From contig NZ_SVEV01000019.1 of assembly GCF_015057185.1 (NCBI RefSeq), forward strand, positions 1 to 64,000: a stretch of 64,000 nucleotides of DNA, written 5' to 3'. This document shows, piece by piece, positions 37,035 through 46,709 of this stretch. The notes under the pieces are model-generated. The model did no database searches. It was not told the DNA's origin and was given only the letters and a program-made list of their open reading frames with translations. This DNA comes from Pseudobutyrivibrio sp. Lineage in GTDB: Bacteria > Bacillota > Clostridia > Lachnospirales > Lachnospiraceae. Position 1 is the stretch's first letter. The number at the start of each line of letters is the position of its first letter. A program made the translations under genes and the position numbers.

Positions 37035-39191
37035 ATGGCTAAGTATGAATTTGATGCAAATGAGAGGAAAATTCTAGAGAAGCTTAATATTCCAATGACA
37101 ATCTATCAGTTTATCGACAAGCGTGTAGTAACCCTATTAGTTACCGATGGAATGTGTAATTTAATGGGACAATCCCGCGAAGAAATAATTGAATTATTTG
37201 ACACAGATATGTATCGTGATACCCACCCAGATGACAAGGCTAGAGTAGCAGATGCTGCTTTGAAATTTGCTTCTGGAGGGGATATCTTTGATGTTGTGTA
37301 TAGAACTATGTCCCATTTGATAAATGATTATGTAATCATCCATTCACGTGGGACTCATTTTTTTACAGACGATGGAACAATGCTATCTACCACATTGTAC
37401 ATAATTGAAGGTGTGGGGGAAGATTCTTCCAATCCTTTGACGGAAGAATTAGCTAGCAATTTTAACAGTATGATGACAAAGGAGAGCTTAATTAGAGATA
37501 ATTTCTATGATACTCTTACGGGGCTTCCTAATATGTCATATTTTATTGCGTTGGCCAATGCTGCCAAAAGGTCTTTAGTAGCAGATGGAAAAGATGCAGC
37601 CCTTTTGTATTTCGATTTGGCAGGAATGAAATTCTATAATCAAAAGTATGGGCTCCAAGAAGGAGACATTCTTTTGGTTGAATTGGCTAATATTTTAAAA
37701 AGGAAATTTTCAAATGAAAATTGTGGACGATTAGGTCAGGACCATTTTGCTGCATTCGTTGATGCAGAGGGACTAAAAGACACACTAGATGATATTTTGG
37801 CCCAGATGAAAAATGCCAATGATTGCAGAAGCTTGCCATTGCATGTAGGTATTTATCTATCTAGTTTTGAAGATGTTCCAGCAGCTACTGCTTTGGACAG
37901 GGCAAAGATTGTATGTGACATGCAAAAGGGAATATATAATTCTGTATATGCATTTTATAATACTGAGGTTCATAATCAATCAAAACAATACAATTATGTA
38001 TTAAATACATTCGAAACTGCCATGGCTGAAAGGTGGATTAGGCCATATTATCAACCGATTATCAGATCGATTAATGGCATGGTTTGTGATGAAGAAGCGC
38101 TGGCTAGGTGGGAGGATCCTAATAAAGGAACTATTCCGCCAGATATATTTATCCCTATTTTAGAGGATGCTAATTTGATACATAGATTTGATTTGTATAT
38201 GGTAGATAGAATCTTGGAAGATATGAACACCACAAAAAGCAAAGGAATGCCGCTAGTGCCAGTTTCTATAAATCTTTCCAAATACGATTTTAGATTATGT
38301 GATGTTGTTGGAAAAATTGAAAAGAAGGTTAAGGCAGCAGGCATTGATACATCCTTGATTTCTCTTGAGGTTACAGAAAGTGTTTCTATTTTTGAAGAAA
38401 GTTTTGTAAAGGCACAAATTGACAAAATTCATAAGGCTGGTTTTGAAATATGGATGGATGATTTTGGAAGCGGATATTCTACATTAAACATGCTTCAGAC
38501 CTTTGATTTTGACACCATTAAATTCGACATGAAATTTATGCGGGAATTTTCTGTTAACAAAAAATGCCACATTATTTTAAAAGAGCTGATGCTTATGGCC
38601 GACAAGCTTGATGTAGATACAGTGGTTGAGGGTGTGGAGACTTTTGAACAGGTAAGGTTTTTAAGAGAAATTGGTGCTGATAAAATGCAGGGCTTCTATT
38701 GGGGAAAGCCTAATGATTTATTGGCTAAGCACAGCGTTTTTGAAAATAATACTGGAAATCTTCCGGAATCCACTGTGGAGACAGATTATTTTGATGCCAT
38801 AAGTAAAGCAAATTTAATAGAGCCAGATATAGACGAGGATTATGAAATTGACTCTGATGATTACTTTGGACCGTTGCCAATGGGCATTATCGAATTTGCT
38901 GATGATTCTATCAAAATCCTTAGATATAATAAAACCTATGCCTTGTTTTTGATTAAAACAGGTTTTATTAATGAATCTGACTTGGGAACCGGTGTGTTGT
39001 CTGCTAGTAGAAGACCAGAGCCTGGGTTTATGAAGACTGTGGAAAAATGTATAGAGAGTAAAAAATGGGAAAGCTTATCCGGTAGTGTTGAAAACGGATT
39101 TATGTCAGATGTATTTTTAAAATTTGTTGCATTGAATCCGTTAACAAATGCAGTCGCTATAGAAATAGTTATTCCATCAGTTACCAGTTAA
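37035..39191 (+). CDS. EAL-domain phosphodiesterase with degenerate GGDEF
   Basis: 718 aa: N-terminal PAS-like region (about 10-130), GGDEF-like domain (about 155-300) in which the signature reads RLGQDHF, so cyclase activity is unlikely, and an EAL domain (about 335-560) with the catalytic set intact: DEEALARW, SINLSKYDF, EVTES, DDFGSGYS, IKFD, EGVET and QGFYWGKP. It should hydrolyse c-di-GMP, with the dead GGDEF perhaps sensing GTP. A further PAS-like segment (about 610-718) ends the protein. No membrane segments. Start follows TTGGAGGCAAACTG. Confidence 0.85.
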   Translation: MAKYEFDANERKILEKLNIPMTIYQFIDKRVVTLLVTDGMCNLMGQSREEIIELFDTDMYRDTHPDDKARVADAALKFASGGDIFDVVYRTMSHLINDYVIIHSRGTHFFTDDGTMLSTTLYIIEGVGEDSSNPLTEELASNFNSMMTKESLIRDNFYDTLTGLPNMSYFIALANAAKRSLVADGKDAALLYFDLAGMKFYNQKYGLQEGDILLVELANILKRKFSNENCGRLGQDHFAAFVDAEGLKDTLDDILAQMKNANDCRSLPLHVGIYLSSFEDVPAATALDRAKIVCDMQKGIYNSVYAFYNTEVHNQSKQYNYVLNTFETAMAERWIRPYYQPIIRSINGMVCDEEALARWEDPNKGTIPPDIFIPILEDANLIHRFDLYMVDRILEDMNTTKSKGMPLVPVSINLSKYDFRLCDVVGKIEKKVKAAGIDTSLISLEVTESVSIFEESFVKAQIDKIHKAGFEIWMDDFGSGYSTLNMLQTFDFDTIKFDMKFMREFSVNKKCHIILKELMLMADKLDVDTVVEGVETFEQVRFLREIGADKMQGFYWGKPNDLLAKHSVFENNTGNLPESTVETDYFDAISKANLIEPDIDEDYEIDSDDYFGPLPMGIIEFADDSIKILRYNKTYALFLIKTGFINESDLGTGVLSASRRPEPGFMKTVEKCIESKKWESLSGSVENGFMSDVFLKFVALNPLTNAVAIEIVIPSVTS

Positions 39192-39248
39192 TTGACAGTG
39201 CTAAATAAATATGATAACGTGGTTGCTGAATTTAATATTAGTCTTCGG

Positions 39249-39410
39249 AATAGGTGCCTATAGTATTGTATATACGGTATAGGTGAAAAGGGAATCTGGT
39301 GAGAATCCAGAACGAAGCCGTCACTGTGTTAGGGAGTTTGTTTTCATATCACTGAGTACACTTGGGAAGAGAGAACAAATGTTGATCGTAGTCAGGAGAC
39401 CTGCCTATTC
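39249..39410 (+). promoter_or_regulatory. Cobalamin (B12) riboswitch aptamer
   Basis: Contains the conserved stretches of the class: AGGTGCC at the 5' end, AAGGGAAtctGGTGAGAATCC, GCCGTCACTGT and the B12 box TAGTCAGGAGACCTGCCT (39389-39406). It precedes a 20-kb cobalamin operon, which fits feedback by adenosylcobalamin. A TTGACA at 39192-39197 may be the -35 of its promoter. With the platform below it fills the 39192-39524 gap. Confidence 0.95.
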
Positions 39411-39464
39411 TTAAAATTAAAGATTTGCGGACTTTCGAATCTTAATTCATGACAGAGTGAATTA

Positions 39465-39494
39465 GGGTCGCATTATGCGATCCTTTTGATTTGT
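39465..39494 (+). terminator. Expression-platform terminator of the B12 riboswitch
   Basis: Stem GGGTCGCA/TGCGATCC (39465-39472 with 39476-39483, one G-T pair) with a TTA loop and a TTTTGATTT tail. Its place between aptamer and first gene suggests transcriptional control. An AAGATT/AATCTT hairpin just upstream (39420-39442) could be the antiterminator side. Confidence 0.7.
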
Positions 39495-39524
39495 TATCCG
39501 CAATTATAGAAATGGAGGATAACA

Positions 39525-40736
39525 ATGAGAAGAAGATTAGTTAGTTCATTGGCAGTTTTAATGAGTTCAGTTGTTTTATTTTCTGCTTGCGGAAATACCA
39601 ATGACACAGAAGAAAAGCAGGATGAAAGTCAGGCAGTAGAACAGACAGAGGAAGTAGCTCAGGAGGATACAGATCAGTTGGCAGCAGACAATTGTGCAGC
39701 GTTAATAGATGCGATTTATGTTCAGGAGAGAACAGACGAAACAGACGCTCAGTGTGCAGCTGCAAAAGAGGCATGGGATGGCCTTACAGATGCACAAAAG
39801 GAGTTAGTAGAAGGCGAGAATGCAGATCCAGATTACTTCGGTAGAGATACAGGTGATGCAAGCAAGGATGACCCACTTAACCAGGACGAGATTGGTGAGA
39901 ATGAAATTCTTGTAGTAAGCTTTGGTACATCATTTAATGATAGCCGTGCAACTGATATCGGTGGCGTTGAAAAGGCTATTGCAGAGGCTTACCCTGATTG
40001 GTCAGTTCGCAGAGCATTTACATCACAGATTATCATCAATCATATTCAGGCTCGCGACAATGAAAAGATTGATAACGTGGAGCAGGCATTAGATAGAGCA
40101 GTAGCAAACGGAGTAAAAAATCTTGTAGTTCAGCCTACTCACCTTATGCATGGCGCTGAGTATGATGATTTGGTTGCTACAGTAGAGGAATATGCAGATA
40201 ACTTTGAGTCAGTTTCTATTTCTGAGCCATTGTTAGGTCAGGTAGGAGCTGATGAGACAGAAGTAAACTCTGACAAGGAAAAGGTTGCAAAGGCTGTAAC
40301 AGCTGAAGCGGTAGCAACAGCAGGTTATGATGACCTTACAGCAGCTGCAGAAGATGGTGTTGCATTTGTATTCATGGGACATGGCACAAGCCACAATGCA
40401 AAGGTTACATATTCTCAGATGCAGACACAGATGAATGAGTTGGGCTATGAGAATGTTTTTGTTGGTACTGTTGAAGGTGAGCCAGAAGAGACATCTTGCG
40501 AAAACATCATTGAAAATGTAAAGGCAGCTGGATACACAAAGGTTGTTCTTAGACCACTTATGGTTGTTGCCGGTGATCACGCAAACAATGATATGGCTGG
40601 TGATGATGAGGATTCATGGAAGTCAATGTTCTTGGCAGATGGCTCATTTGAATCTGTAGATTGTCAGGTTGCTGGTTTAGGTTCAATCGCTGACATTGAA
40701 GCAATTTATGTTGAACATTTAAAGGAAGTTTTATAA
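39525..40736 (+). CDS. cbiK: CbiK-like sirohydrochlorin cobaltochelatase with lipoprotein signal
   Basis: 403 aa. N-terminal lipoprotein signal with lipobox LFSAC (Cys22), an acidic linker, a short helical module (about 55-100) with the surface-protein motif AWDGLTDAQKELV, then the chelatase domain (about 125-403). Active-site segments match CbiK: VQPTHLMHGAEYDD and FMGHGTSH hold the two metal-binding histidines. CbiK inserts Co into sirohydrochlorin, normally in the cytoplasm; here the enzyme should be outside the membrane. A periplasmic CbiK is known in Desulfovibrio. It may therefore capture or load tetrapyrroles at the surface rather than serve biosynthesis directly. First gene after the B12 riboswitch. 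Confidence 0.85.
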   Translation: MRRRLVSSLAVLMSSVVLFSACGNTNDTEEKQDESQAVEQTEEVAQEDTDQLAADNCAALIDAIYVQERTDETDAQCAAAKEAWDGLTDAQKELVEGENADPDYFGRDTGDASKDDPLNQDEIGENEILVVSFGTSFNDSRATDIGGVEKAIAEAYPDWSVRRAFTSQIIINHIQARDNEKIDNVEQALDRAVANGVKNLVVQPTHLMHGAEYDDLVATVEEYADNFESVSISEPLLGQVGADETEVNSDKEKVAKAVTAEAVATAGYDDLTAAAEDGVAFVFMGHGTSHNAKVTYSQMQTQMNELGYENVFVGTVEGEPEETSCENIIENVKAAGYTKVVLRPLMVVAGDHANNDMAGDDEDSWKSMFLADGSFESVDCQVAGLGSIADIEAIYVEHLKEVL

Positions 40737-40739
40737 TTT

Positions 40740-41270
40740 ATGAAAAAGAAATTACTATCATTAGTTGCCGTTATGGTAATGGCATTTACTGTTGTAGCAT
40801 GTGGGAATAAAACAGAAGAAGCTAAAGAAGTAGCTGAGGTTGCAGAAACAACAGAAGTTACTGAAGAAACATCTGCTACAGAAGCAAAAGAGGTTTCTAA
40901 GCTTGATATTCCTGATGGACAGTACGAAGTAGAATTTACTACAGACAGTAATATGTTCCATATAAATGAAACACTAGATAACAAGGCTGACCTTACTGTT
41001 AAGGATGGTGTAGGAACTGTTCATATTACTTTGGCAGGCACAGGTATTATTAATTTATATTTGGGCTTAGCTGCTGATGCAGAATCTGATGAAGAAAATT
41101 GGTTAAACTACACAGAGGATTCTGTTACATATGATGACGGTATGACAGAAACTGTTTACGGTTTTGATGTGCCGGTTCCAGTGTTAAATGAAGAGTTTGA
41201 TTTGGCACTTTTTGGAACAAAGGGTACTTGGTACGATCATAAAGTAAAGGTTACATATGAAGCAAACTAA
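40740..41270 (+). CDS. NEAT-like surface lipoprotein
   Basis: 176 aa: lipoprotein signal with lipobox VVAC (Cys21), a Glu/Thr/Ala-rich tether (about 22-55), then one roughly 120-residue beta-rich domain beginning DGQYEVEF and ending GTWYDHKVKVTYE. The opening and closing strands recall iron-transport-associated NEAT domains, which bind heme; the match is by pattern only. Three bases after cbiK and overlapping the next gene, so part of the same uptake module. Probable tetrapyrrole or cobalt ligand. Confidence 0.55.
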   Translation: MKKKLLSLVAVMVMAFTVVACGNKTEEAKEVAEVAETTEVTEETSATEAKEVSKLDIPDGQYEVEFTTDSNMFHINETLDNKADLTVKDGVGTVHITLAGTGIINLYLGLAADAESDEENWLNYTEDSVTYDDGMTETVYGFDVPVPVLNEEFDLALFGTKGTWYDHKVKVTYEAN

Positions 41271-42783
41271 GATTTTTAAGGCTGCGGTGCTGCTAGCTTG
41301 TATAGCAGCCTGCGGCTTTTTTATTAGACATTTTTTAAAATTAAATACAGCTATTGAGGATGGAGAGTACTACTGCCAGGTATCCCTAGAGGGTGGTAGC
41401 GGCAAAGCATCAGTTGAGTCTCCAGCCAAGGTCTGGGTTTCGGGAGAAACCTATACAGTTAAACTAGTTTGGTCAAGCATATATTACGATTATATGCTTG
41501 TGGATGGAGCTAGATATGATAATGAGGCAGCACCTGGAGATAATTCCGTATTTACGATACCATTTAGTCGTTTTAACACTTCATTTTCGGTGATAGGTGA
41601 TACAACTGCTATGAGTACACCTCATGAAATTGAATATGAGCTAACAGTGTATGCCCCAGAATATGATGGTGTAGAGGAAAATACCACTGCCACATCAGAA
41701 GCTACAGTTGATAACACCTATGATTTAGGTGGATTAGAGCTAGTAGATTCTCTTGAACTACAATATGCTACACAGTTTTCTGTGGATTTCTATGAGGACG
41801 TTCACGCTAATAGCTATAAATTTATTAAAATCGGAAACAATGAAAGCCCACAGTTCATTTTAGTAGGAGATACTAAAAATAAGCCGGAAGGGATTTCTGA
41901 AAATATAACTTATATAAATGATGTTGATAAAACATATCTTGTATCAACATCGGTAATGGATTTGCTAGTTACTATAGATGCACTTGATAGCGTGAAGTTT
42001 TCTGGCACAGATAGCAAGGATTGGTACATACCTGAAGCCAAAGAAAAAATAAGCTCAGGTAATATATTGTATGCAGGCAAATATTCGGCTCCAGATTACG
42101 AGCTTTTAATATCTAAAGAGTGTAACTTGGCCATAGAAAATACAATGATTTATCATAACCCTGACGTAAAGGAAAAATTAGAATCTCTTGGTATTCCTGT
42201 GATAGTAGAAAGATCAAGCTATGAAGAAAATCCTTTGGGTAAGCTAGAATGGATAAAGCTATACGGTATTTTATATGGAAAATTAGAAGAGGCAAATCAG
42301 TTCTTTGAACAGCAGGTTTCTGAAATAAGTGAGATAGCAAACCTAGAAGAAACAAGAAAAAAAGTTGCTATTTTTTCCATCGATTCCAGTGGTATGGTTA
42401 CAGTAAGAAAGCCAGGAGATTATCTTAGCAAAATGGTGGATATGGCTGGGGGAGTATACATTCCGTCTCAGCTTCAGGGAGTAGATGAGAATAGCTTGTC
42501 TACAATCAAAATTACAATGGAAGATTTCTATGTAGAGGCTGTTGATGCTGATATTTTAATCTACAACAGCACCATAGAAGGTGAGGTTTCTTCTATTGAT
42601 GAATTAGTGAAAAAAGCAGAAATCTTAGCAGACTTTAATGCGGTTCAGTCAGGTGAGGTTTATTGTTTGGAAAAAGCCTATTTCCAACAGAGCTCAGATG
42701 TGGCAGAATTTATAGAAGATGTACACAATATATTATGTGGGGAAGAAAATATATTAAAGCATATTTATAAGCTAGAGGAGTAA
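41257..42783 (+). CDS. Membrane-anchored NEAT-like / BtuF-type binding protein
   Basis: 508 aa. An N-terminal hydrophobic segment (possible lipobox IAAC at Cys19) is followed by a NEAT-like beta domain (about 28-130, beginning EDGEYYCQV) and a class III periplasmic-binding domain (about 165-508) of the BtuF/FepB type, with a long linking helix (KLEEANQFFEQQVSEISEIA) and the late DADILIYNSTI segment. It should deliver a corrinoid, heme or metal chelate to the permease and ATPase that follow. The fusion of a capture domain to the binding protein is unusual. Overlaps the lipoprotein gene by 14 nt. Confidence 0.65.
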   Translation: MKQTKIFKAAVLLACIAACGFFIRHFLKLNTAIEDGEYYCQVSLEGGSGKASVESPAKVWVSGETYTVKLVWSSIYYDYMLVDGARYDNEAAPGDNSVFTIPFSRFNTSFSVIGDTTAMSTPHEIEYELTVYAPEYDGVEENTTATSEATVDNTYDLGGLELVDSLELQYATQFSVDFYEDVHANSYKFIKIGNNESPQFILVGDTKNKPEGISENITYINDVDKTYLVSTSVMDLLVTIDALDSVKFSGTDSKDWYIPEAKEKISSGNILYAGKYSAPDYELLISKECNLAIENTMIYHNPDVKEKLESLGIPVIVERSSYEENPLGKLEWIKLYGILYGKLEEANQFFEQQVSEISEIANLEETRKKVAIFSIDSSGMVTVRKPGDYLSKMVDMAGGVYIPSQLQGVDENSLSTIKITMEDFYVEAVDADILIYNSTIEGEVSSIDELVKKAEILADFNAVQSGEVYCLEKAYFQQSSDVAEFIEDVHNILCGEENILKHIYKLEE

Positions 42784-42786
42784 AAA

Positions 42787-43803
42787 GTGGAGAATAATAG
42801 AAAACGGTATGGATTGTTACTAATCATCATGTTAGCCCTTCTTTTAGCATTTTTCATCTTTAGTTTAGGTTTCGGAAGCGCTGATATTAGTCTAAAAACC
42901 ATCATGAAGTCCCTATTTGATCCAGGGGATGTTCATATGGGTAAAATCGTAATTTCTATAAGATTGCCAAGAATTCTTGGGGCAATATGCCTTGGTGGAG
43001 CACTGGCTGTTTCTGGATTTTTGCTACAAATTTTCTTTGGAAATCCTATTGCAGGCCCTTACGTATTAGGAATTTCTTCAGGAGCCAAGCTTGTTGTGGC
43101 ATTGGTAATGGTGTTCATGCTTAGCAATGGCAAATACATAAGTGCAATAGGAATGGTTATAGCTGCATTTATTGGCTCCCTTGTAGCCATGGGACTTGTA
43201 ATGGTAATGGCAAACAAGGTAAGGAATATGTCATTACTAGTAGTATGTGGTGTCATGATTGGATATATTTGCTCAGCTATTACAGAGTTCATAATTACCT
43301 TTGCAGATGATACAAATATTGTAAATCTCCACAATTGGTCTCTAGGCAGCTTTTCTGGAATTAGTTGGAATGATGTTTTGATTTCCTTTGTTATAGTGCT
43401 TGTTACAATGATTATTACATTTATGCTTTCAAAGCCAATTGGAGCATATCAATTGGGAGAGGCATATGCTAGGAATATGGGAGTTAACATTAAGAGACTT
43501 CGCATTGTATTAATTCTCTTATCTAGCATTTTGTCAGCTACAGTAACAGCCTTTGCAGGTCCTATTTCATTTGTAGGAATAGCAGTTCCTCATATTATGA
43601 GAACAATAATGAAAACGTCAAAGCCAATCGTAATGATTCCTTCATGCTATTTGGGAGGAGCTATAATTACATTGCTTTGTGATAGTATTGCACGCACTGC
43701 CTTTGCCCCTAGGGAATTAAGCATCAGTGCCGTTACAGCTATTGGCTTAGCACCAGTAGTTATATATTTGCTGATAAAGCGAAAAGAGGTTTATCATGGT
43801 TAA
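42787..43803 (+). CDS. FecCD/BtuC-family ABC transporter permease
   Basis: 338-aa integral membrane protein with about nine to ten helices; family segments RLPRILGAICLGGALAVSG near residue 58 and GPISFVGIAVPHIMR near residue 258 are clear. Imports siderophores, heme or cobalamin; B12 operon membership suggests a corrinoid or cobalt chelate. GTG start at 42787 after GAGGAG. Overlaps the ATPase gene by eight bases. Confidence 0.9.
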   Translation: MENNRKRYGLLLIIMLALLLAFFIFSLGFGSADISLKTIMKSLFDPGDVHMGKIVISIRLPRILGAICLGGALAVSGFLLQIFFGNPIAGPYVLGISSGAKLVVALVMVFMLSNGKYISAIGMVIAAFIGSLVAMGLVMVMANKVRNMSLLVVCGVMIGYICSAITEFIITFADDTNIVNLHNWSLGSFSGISWNDVLISFVIVLVTMIITFMLSKPIGAYQLGEAYARNMGVNIKRLRIVLILLSSILSATVTAFAGPISFVGIAVPHIMRTIMKTSKPIVMIPSCYLGGAIITLLCDSIARTAFAPRELSISAVTAIGLAPVVIYLLIKRKEVYHG

Positions 43804-44596
43804 TGGCATAGAATTAGATGCTTTAACAGTAGGTTATTCTAGTAAAGTAATAGAAAATGTTTCCCTTAATATTGAGGCGGGAGATATTGTTGCCTTAATT
43901 GGCCCTAATGGAGCAGGTAAGTCTACCCTTCTTAAAACAATTACTCGTCAGCTAAAAAAATTAGATGGATGCATTTATATTTGTGGAACTGATGAGAATG
44001 AATTAACAGAGCAGAAGCTTTCAGAGAAGCTTTCAATGGTTATGACAGAAAGAATTCATCCAGAATTAATGAGCTGCTTTGAGGTGGTTGCCACAGGTAG
44101 ATATCCATATACAGGAAGGATGGGAATATTATCAAAATCCGATATGGAAAAGATAAATCAGTCCATAGAATTAGTTGGAGCTCAAGAGGTAGCAGACAAG
44201 GATTTTATGAAGGTCAGTGATGGCCAAAGGCAAAGAGTTATGCTTGCAAGAGCTATTTGTCAGGAGCCTCAGATTATGATTCTTGATGAGCCAACATCAT
44301 TTCTTGATATTAGTTTTAAAATAGATATTTTATCTGTAATAAAAAGACTTGCTAAGGAAAGAAATATTGCAGTTCTTATGTCTATACATGAACTTGAATT
44401 TGTTCCTGCTATAGCTGACAAGGTGGTGGCTGTAGGAGATAAAAGGGTGGTAGCCTGTGGCACTGCCGGAGAGATATTTACAGGTGATATTATTCATGAA
44501 ATATATGGAATGAATAAGGAAGCTGGAGAGATTATTGTTGATGGTATTTTAAAATACGCTGATGCTTTGAAAAGGATTATGTTATGTCAAAAGTAA
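43796..44596 (+). CDS. FecE/BtuD-family ABC transporter ATPase
   Basis: 266 aa with Walker A GPNGAGKST, signature VSDGQRQRVMLARA (SDGQR in place of LSGGQ), Walker B IMILDEPTSFLD and the switch histidine in MSIHE. Partner of the upstream permease and binding protein. Overlaps cobQ by 13 nt, which ties the transporter to the biosynthetic genes. Confidence 0.92.
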   Translation: MVNGIELDALTVGYSSKVIENVSLNIEAGDIVALIGPNGAGKSTLLKTITRQLKKLDGCIYICGTDENELTEQKLSEKLSMVMTERIHPELMSCFEVVATGRYPYTGRMGILSKSDMEKINQSIELVGAQEVADKDFMKVSDGQRQRVMLARAICQEPQIMILDEPTSFLDISFKIDILSVIKRLAKERNIAVLMSIHELEFVPAIADKVVAVGDKRVVACGTAGEIFTGDIIHEIYGMNKEAGEIIVDGILKYADALKRIMLCQK

Positions 44597-46083
44597 TAAT
44601 GGTTCAGGGCACCATGTCTAATGTTGGCAAAAGCTTGTTAGTGGGGGCCTTGTGCAGAATTTTTAAGCAGGATGGATATAAGGTAGCCCCATTTAAATCA
44701 CAGAATATGGCTCTTAATTCCTTTGTTACTAAGGATGGGCTAGAGCTTGGAAGAGCTCAGGCCATGCAGGCAGAATGTGCTGGGGTGGAGCCATCGGTAT
44801 ATATGAATCCAATTTTGCTTAAGCCTACAAATGATGTGGGCTCACAGGTAATTGTTAATGGTGAGGTTGTAGGTAATATGTCGGCTAGGGATTATTTTGC
44901 TTACAAAAAATCACTTGTAAACGACATTTTGAAGGCCTATAAAAAGCTAGAAGAATGGGCTGATATTATAGTTATAGAAGGAGCAGGCTCTCCTGCTGAA
45001 ATAAATCTTAAAAAAGATGACATTGTAAATATGGGTATGGCAGAGCTGGTGGATGCTCCTGTACTTTTAGTGGGAGATATTGACCGAGGTGGAGTATTTG
45101 CTCAGCTGCTTGGTACCATAGAGTTGTTAGAGCCTTCTGAAAGAGAACGAGTAAAGGGGCTTATCATCAATAAGTTTAGAGGGGACAAAACCCTTTTGGA
45201 TTCTGGAATTGAGATGCTAGAAAGCATGGGAAAGGTTCCAGTGGTTGGAACCATACCATACACTCAATTAATGATTGATGATGAGGATAGCCTTAGTGAG
45301 AGATTAGGAAATCATATAAAGGACGAAGCAAAATGCATAGTTAATATTGCTGTCATTCGACTTCCAAGAATCTCTAATTTTACTGATGTGGCACCATTTG
45401 AGAGTATTAAGGGTGTCAAGGTTAATTTCATAACTAATCCTAGAGAAATTGAAGATGCAGATCTTGTAATTATTCCCGGTAGCAAAAATACATTATCGGA
45501 TTTACGTTATTTGAGAGAGTCGGGCTTTGAAGCTGCCATAAAGAAATTTTATGCTACAAAACCAGTTATTGGTATATGCGGTGGCTTTCAAATGATGGGA
45601 AATTTAGTTTCTGATCCACTTGGAGTGGAAGAAGGGGGAAGCTTAAGAGGGATGGAGCTCATTCCTATGACTACCACCTTAAGTGGACAAAAATATCGCA
45701 GCCAGACAGAGGATTGCTTTGAAGATTTATTTGGAGTGTTTGAAGTTCTCTCAGGGGAAGAATTTATAGGCTATGAAATCCACAATGGGATTAGTAGCAT
45801 TGATGCTTCGGCTAATATTCCTGAGGTTATCGAGCGAGACGACGAGGGCAATATTATATTGGTACAACAAGGAAATTGTCTGGGTACTTATGTTCACGGC
45901 ATATTTGATAATGAGGATTTGGCCTTTAGGCTTGTTAGTGAGCTTGCAAATAGAAAGGGACTTAGTCTTGATAATCAGTCAGCCCTGAACTATCAGGAAT
46001 TCAAAGAAGGTGAGTATGACAAGCTTGCAAAGGTTGTACGAACAAATTTGGACATGGATTATATTTATGGATTATTAAAATGA
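44584..46083 (+). CDS. cbiP: Adenosylcobyric acid synthase
   Basis: 499-aa CbiP/CobQ: amidates the b, d, e and g carboxylates of adenosylcobyrinate a,c-diamide using glutamine and ATP. P-loop MVQGTMSNVGKS at the N-terminus, substrate segment FKSQNMALNS, class I amidotransferase Cys in GICGGFQMMG near residue 335 and a late His in YVHGIFDNE. Length is typical. Confidence 0.95.
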   Translation: MSKVIMVQGTMSNVGKSLLVGALCRIFKQDGYKVAPFKSQNMALNSFVTKDGLELGRAQAMQAECAGVEPSVYMNPILLKPTNDVGSQVIVNGEVVGNMSARDYFAYKKSLVNDILKAYKKLEEWADIIVIEGAGSPAEINLKKDDIVNMGMAELVDAPVLLVGDIDRGGVFAQLLGTIELLEPSERERVKGLIINKFRGDKTLLDSGIEMLESMGKVPVVGTIPYTQLMIDDEDSLSERLGNHIKDEAKCIVNIAVIRLPRISNFTDVAPFESIKGVKVNFITNPREIEDADLVIIPGSKNTLSDLRYLRESGFEAAIKKFYATKPVIGICGGFQMMGNLVSDPLGVEEGGSLRGMELIPMTTTLSGQKYRSQTEDCFEDLFGVFEVLSGEEFIGYEIHNGISSIDASANIPEVIERDDEGNIILVQQGNCLGTYVHGIFDNEDLAFRLVSELANRKGLSLDNQSALNYQEFKEGEYDKLAKVVRTNLDMDYIYGLLK

Positions 46084-46709
46084 AAAACATAGAGTACGTT
46101 TTACCAAATGAAATAGAAAAAAGAAGCTTTGAAATAATAGGACAGGAATTGGCTGAAATGGGTATTGTCATCCCAGAGGAGGAGGCTCCTATTACAAAGC
46201 GAGTGATACATACTAGTGCTGATTTTGATTATGCTAAAACTATGTGTTATTCCCCTGGGGCAATAGCAATAGCAAAGGAGTTAATCACATCAGGAGCTGA
46301 TATTGTAACAGATACTAATATGGCAATGTCTGGAATAAATAAAAAACGATTAGCAGAGTACGGAGGCCAAGTGCATTGTTTTATGGCAGATGAAGATGTA
46401 GCAGCTGAGGCCAAGAAACGTCAGGTTACAAGAGCAACTGTTTCCATGGAAAGAGCAGCTTTGCTTAAAAAGCCTGTTATATTTGCACTGGGAAATGCCC
46501 CAACTGCCCTTATAAGCCTTTATGAAATGATGGAAAAGAAAGTGTTTACTCCAGAATTTGTTATCGGAGTTCCGGTGGGCTTTGTTAATGTGGTGGCTGC
46601 TAAGGAATTGTTTTTGGATTCAGATGTACCATATATTATCAATAGAGGACGCAAAGGCGGTAGCAATATAGCAGCTGCTATCGTAAATGCGTTATTATAT
46701 AGTTTATGA
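46080..46709 (+). CDS. cbiC: Cobalt-precorrin-8 methylmutase
   Basis: 209 aa; moves the C11 methyl to C12 to give cobyrinate. The catalytic His lies in RVIHTSADFDYA, and GNAPTALI is the family's conserved loop. ATGA overlaps link it to cbiP upstream and cbiD downstream. Confidence 0.93.
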   Translation: MKNIEYVLPNEIEKRSFEIIGQELAEMGIVIPEEEAPITKRVIHTSADFDYAKTMCYSPGAIAIAKELITSGADIVTDTNMAMSGINKKRLAEYGGQVHCFMADEDVAAEAKKRQVTRATVSMERAALLKKPVIFALGNAPTALISLYEMMEKKVFTPEFVIGVPVGFVNVVAAKELFLDSDVPYIINRGRKGGSNIAAAIVNALLYSL

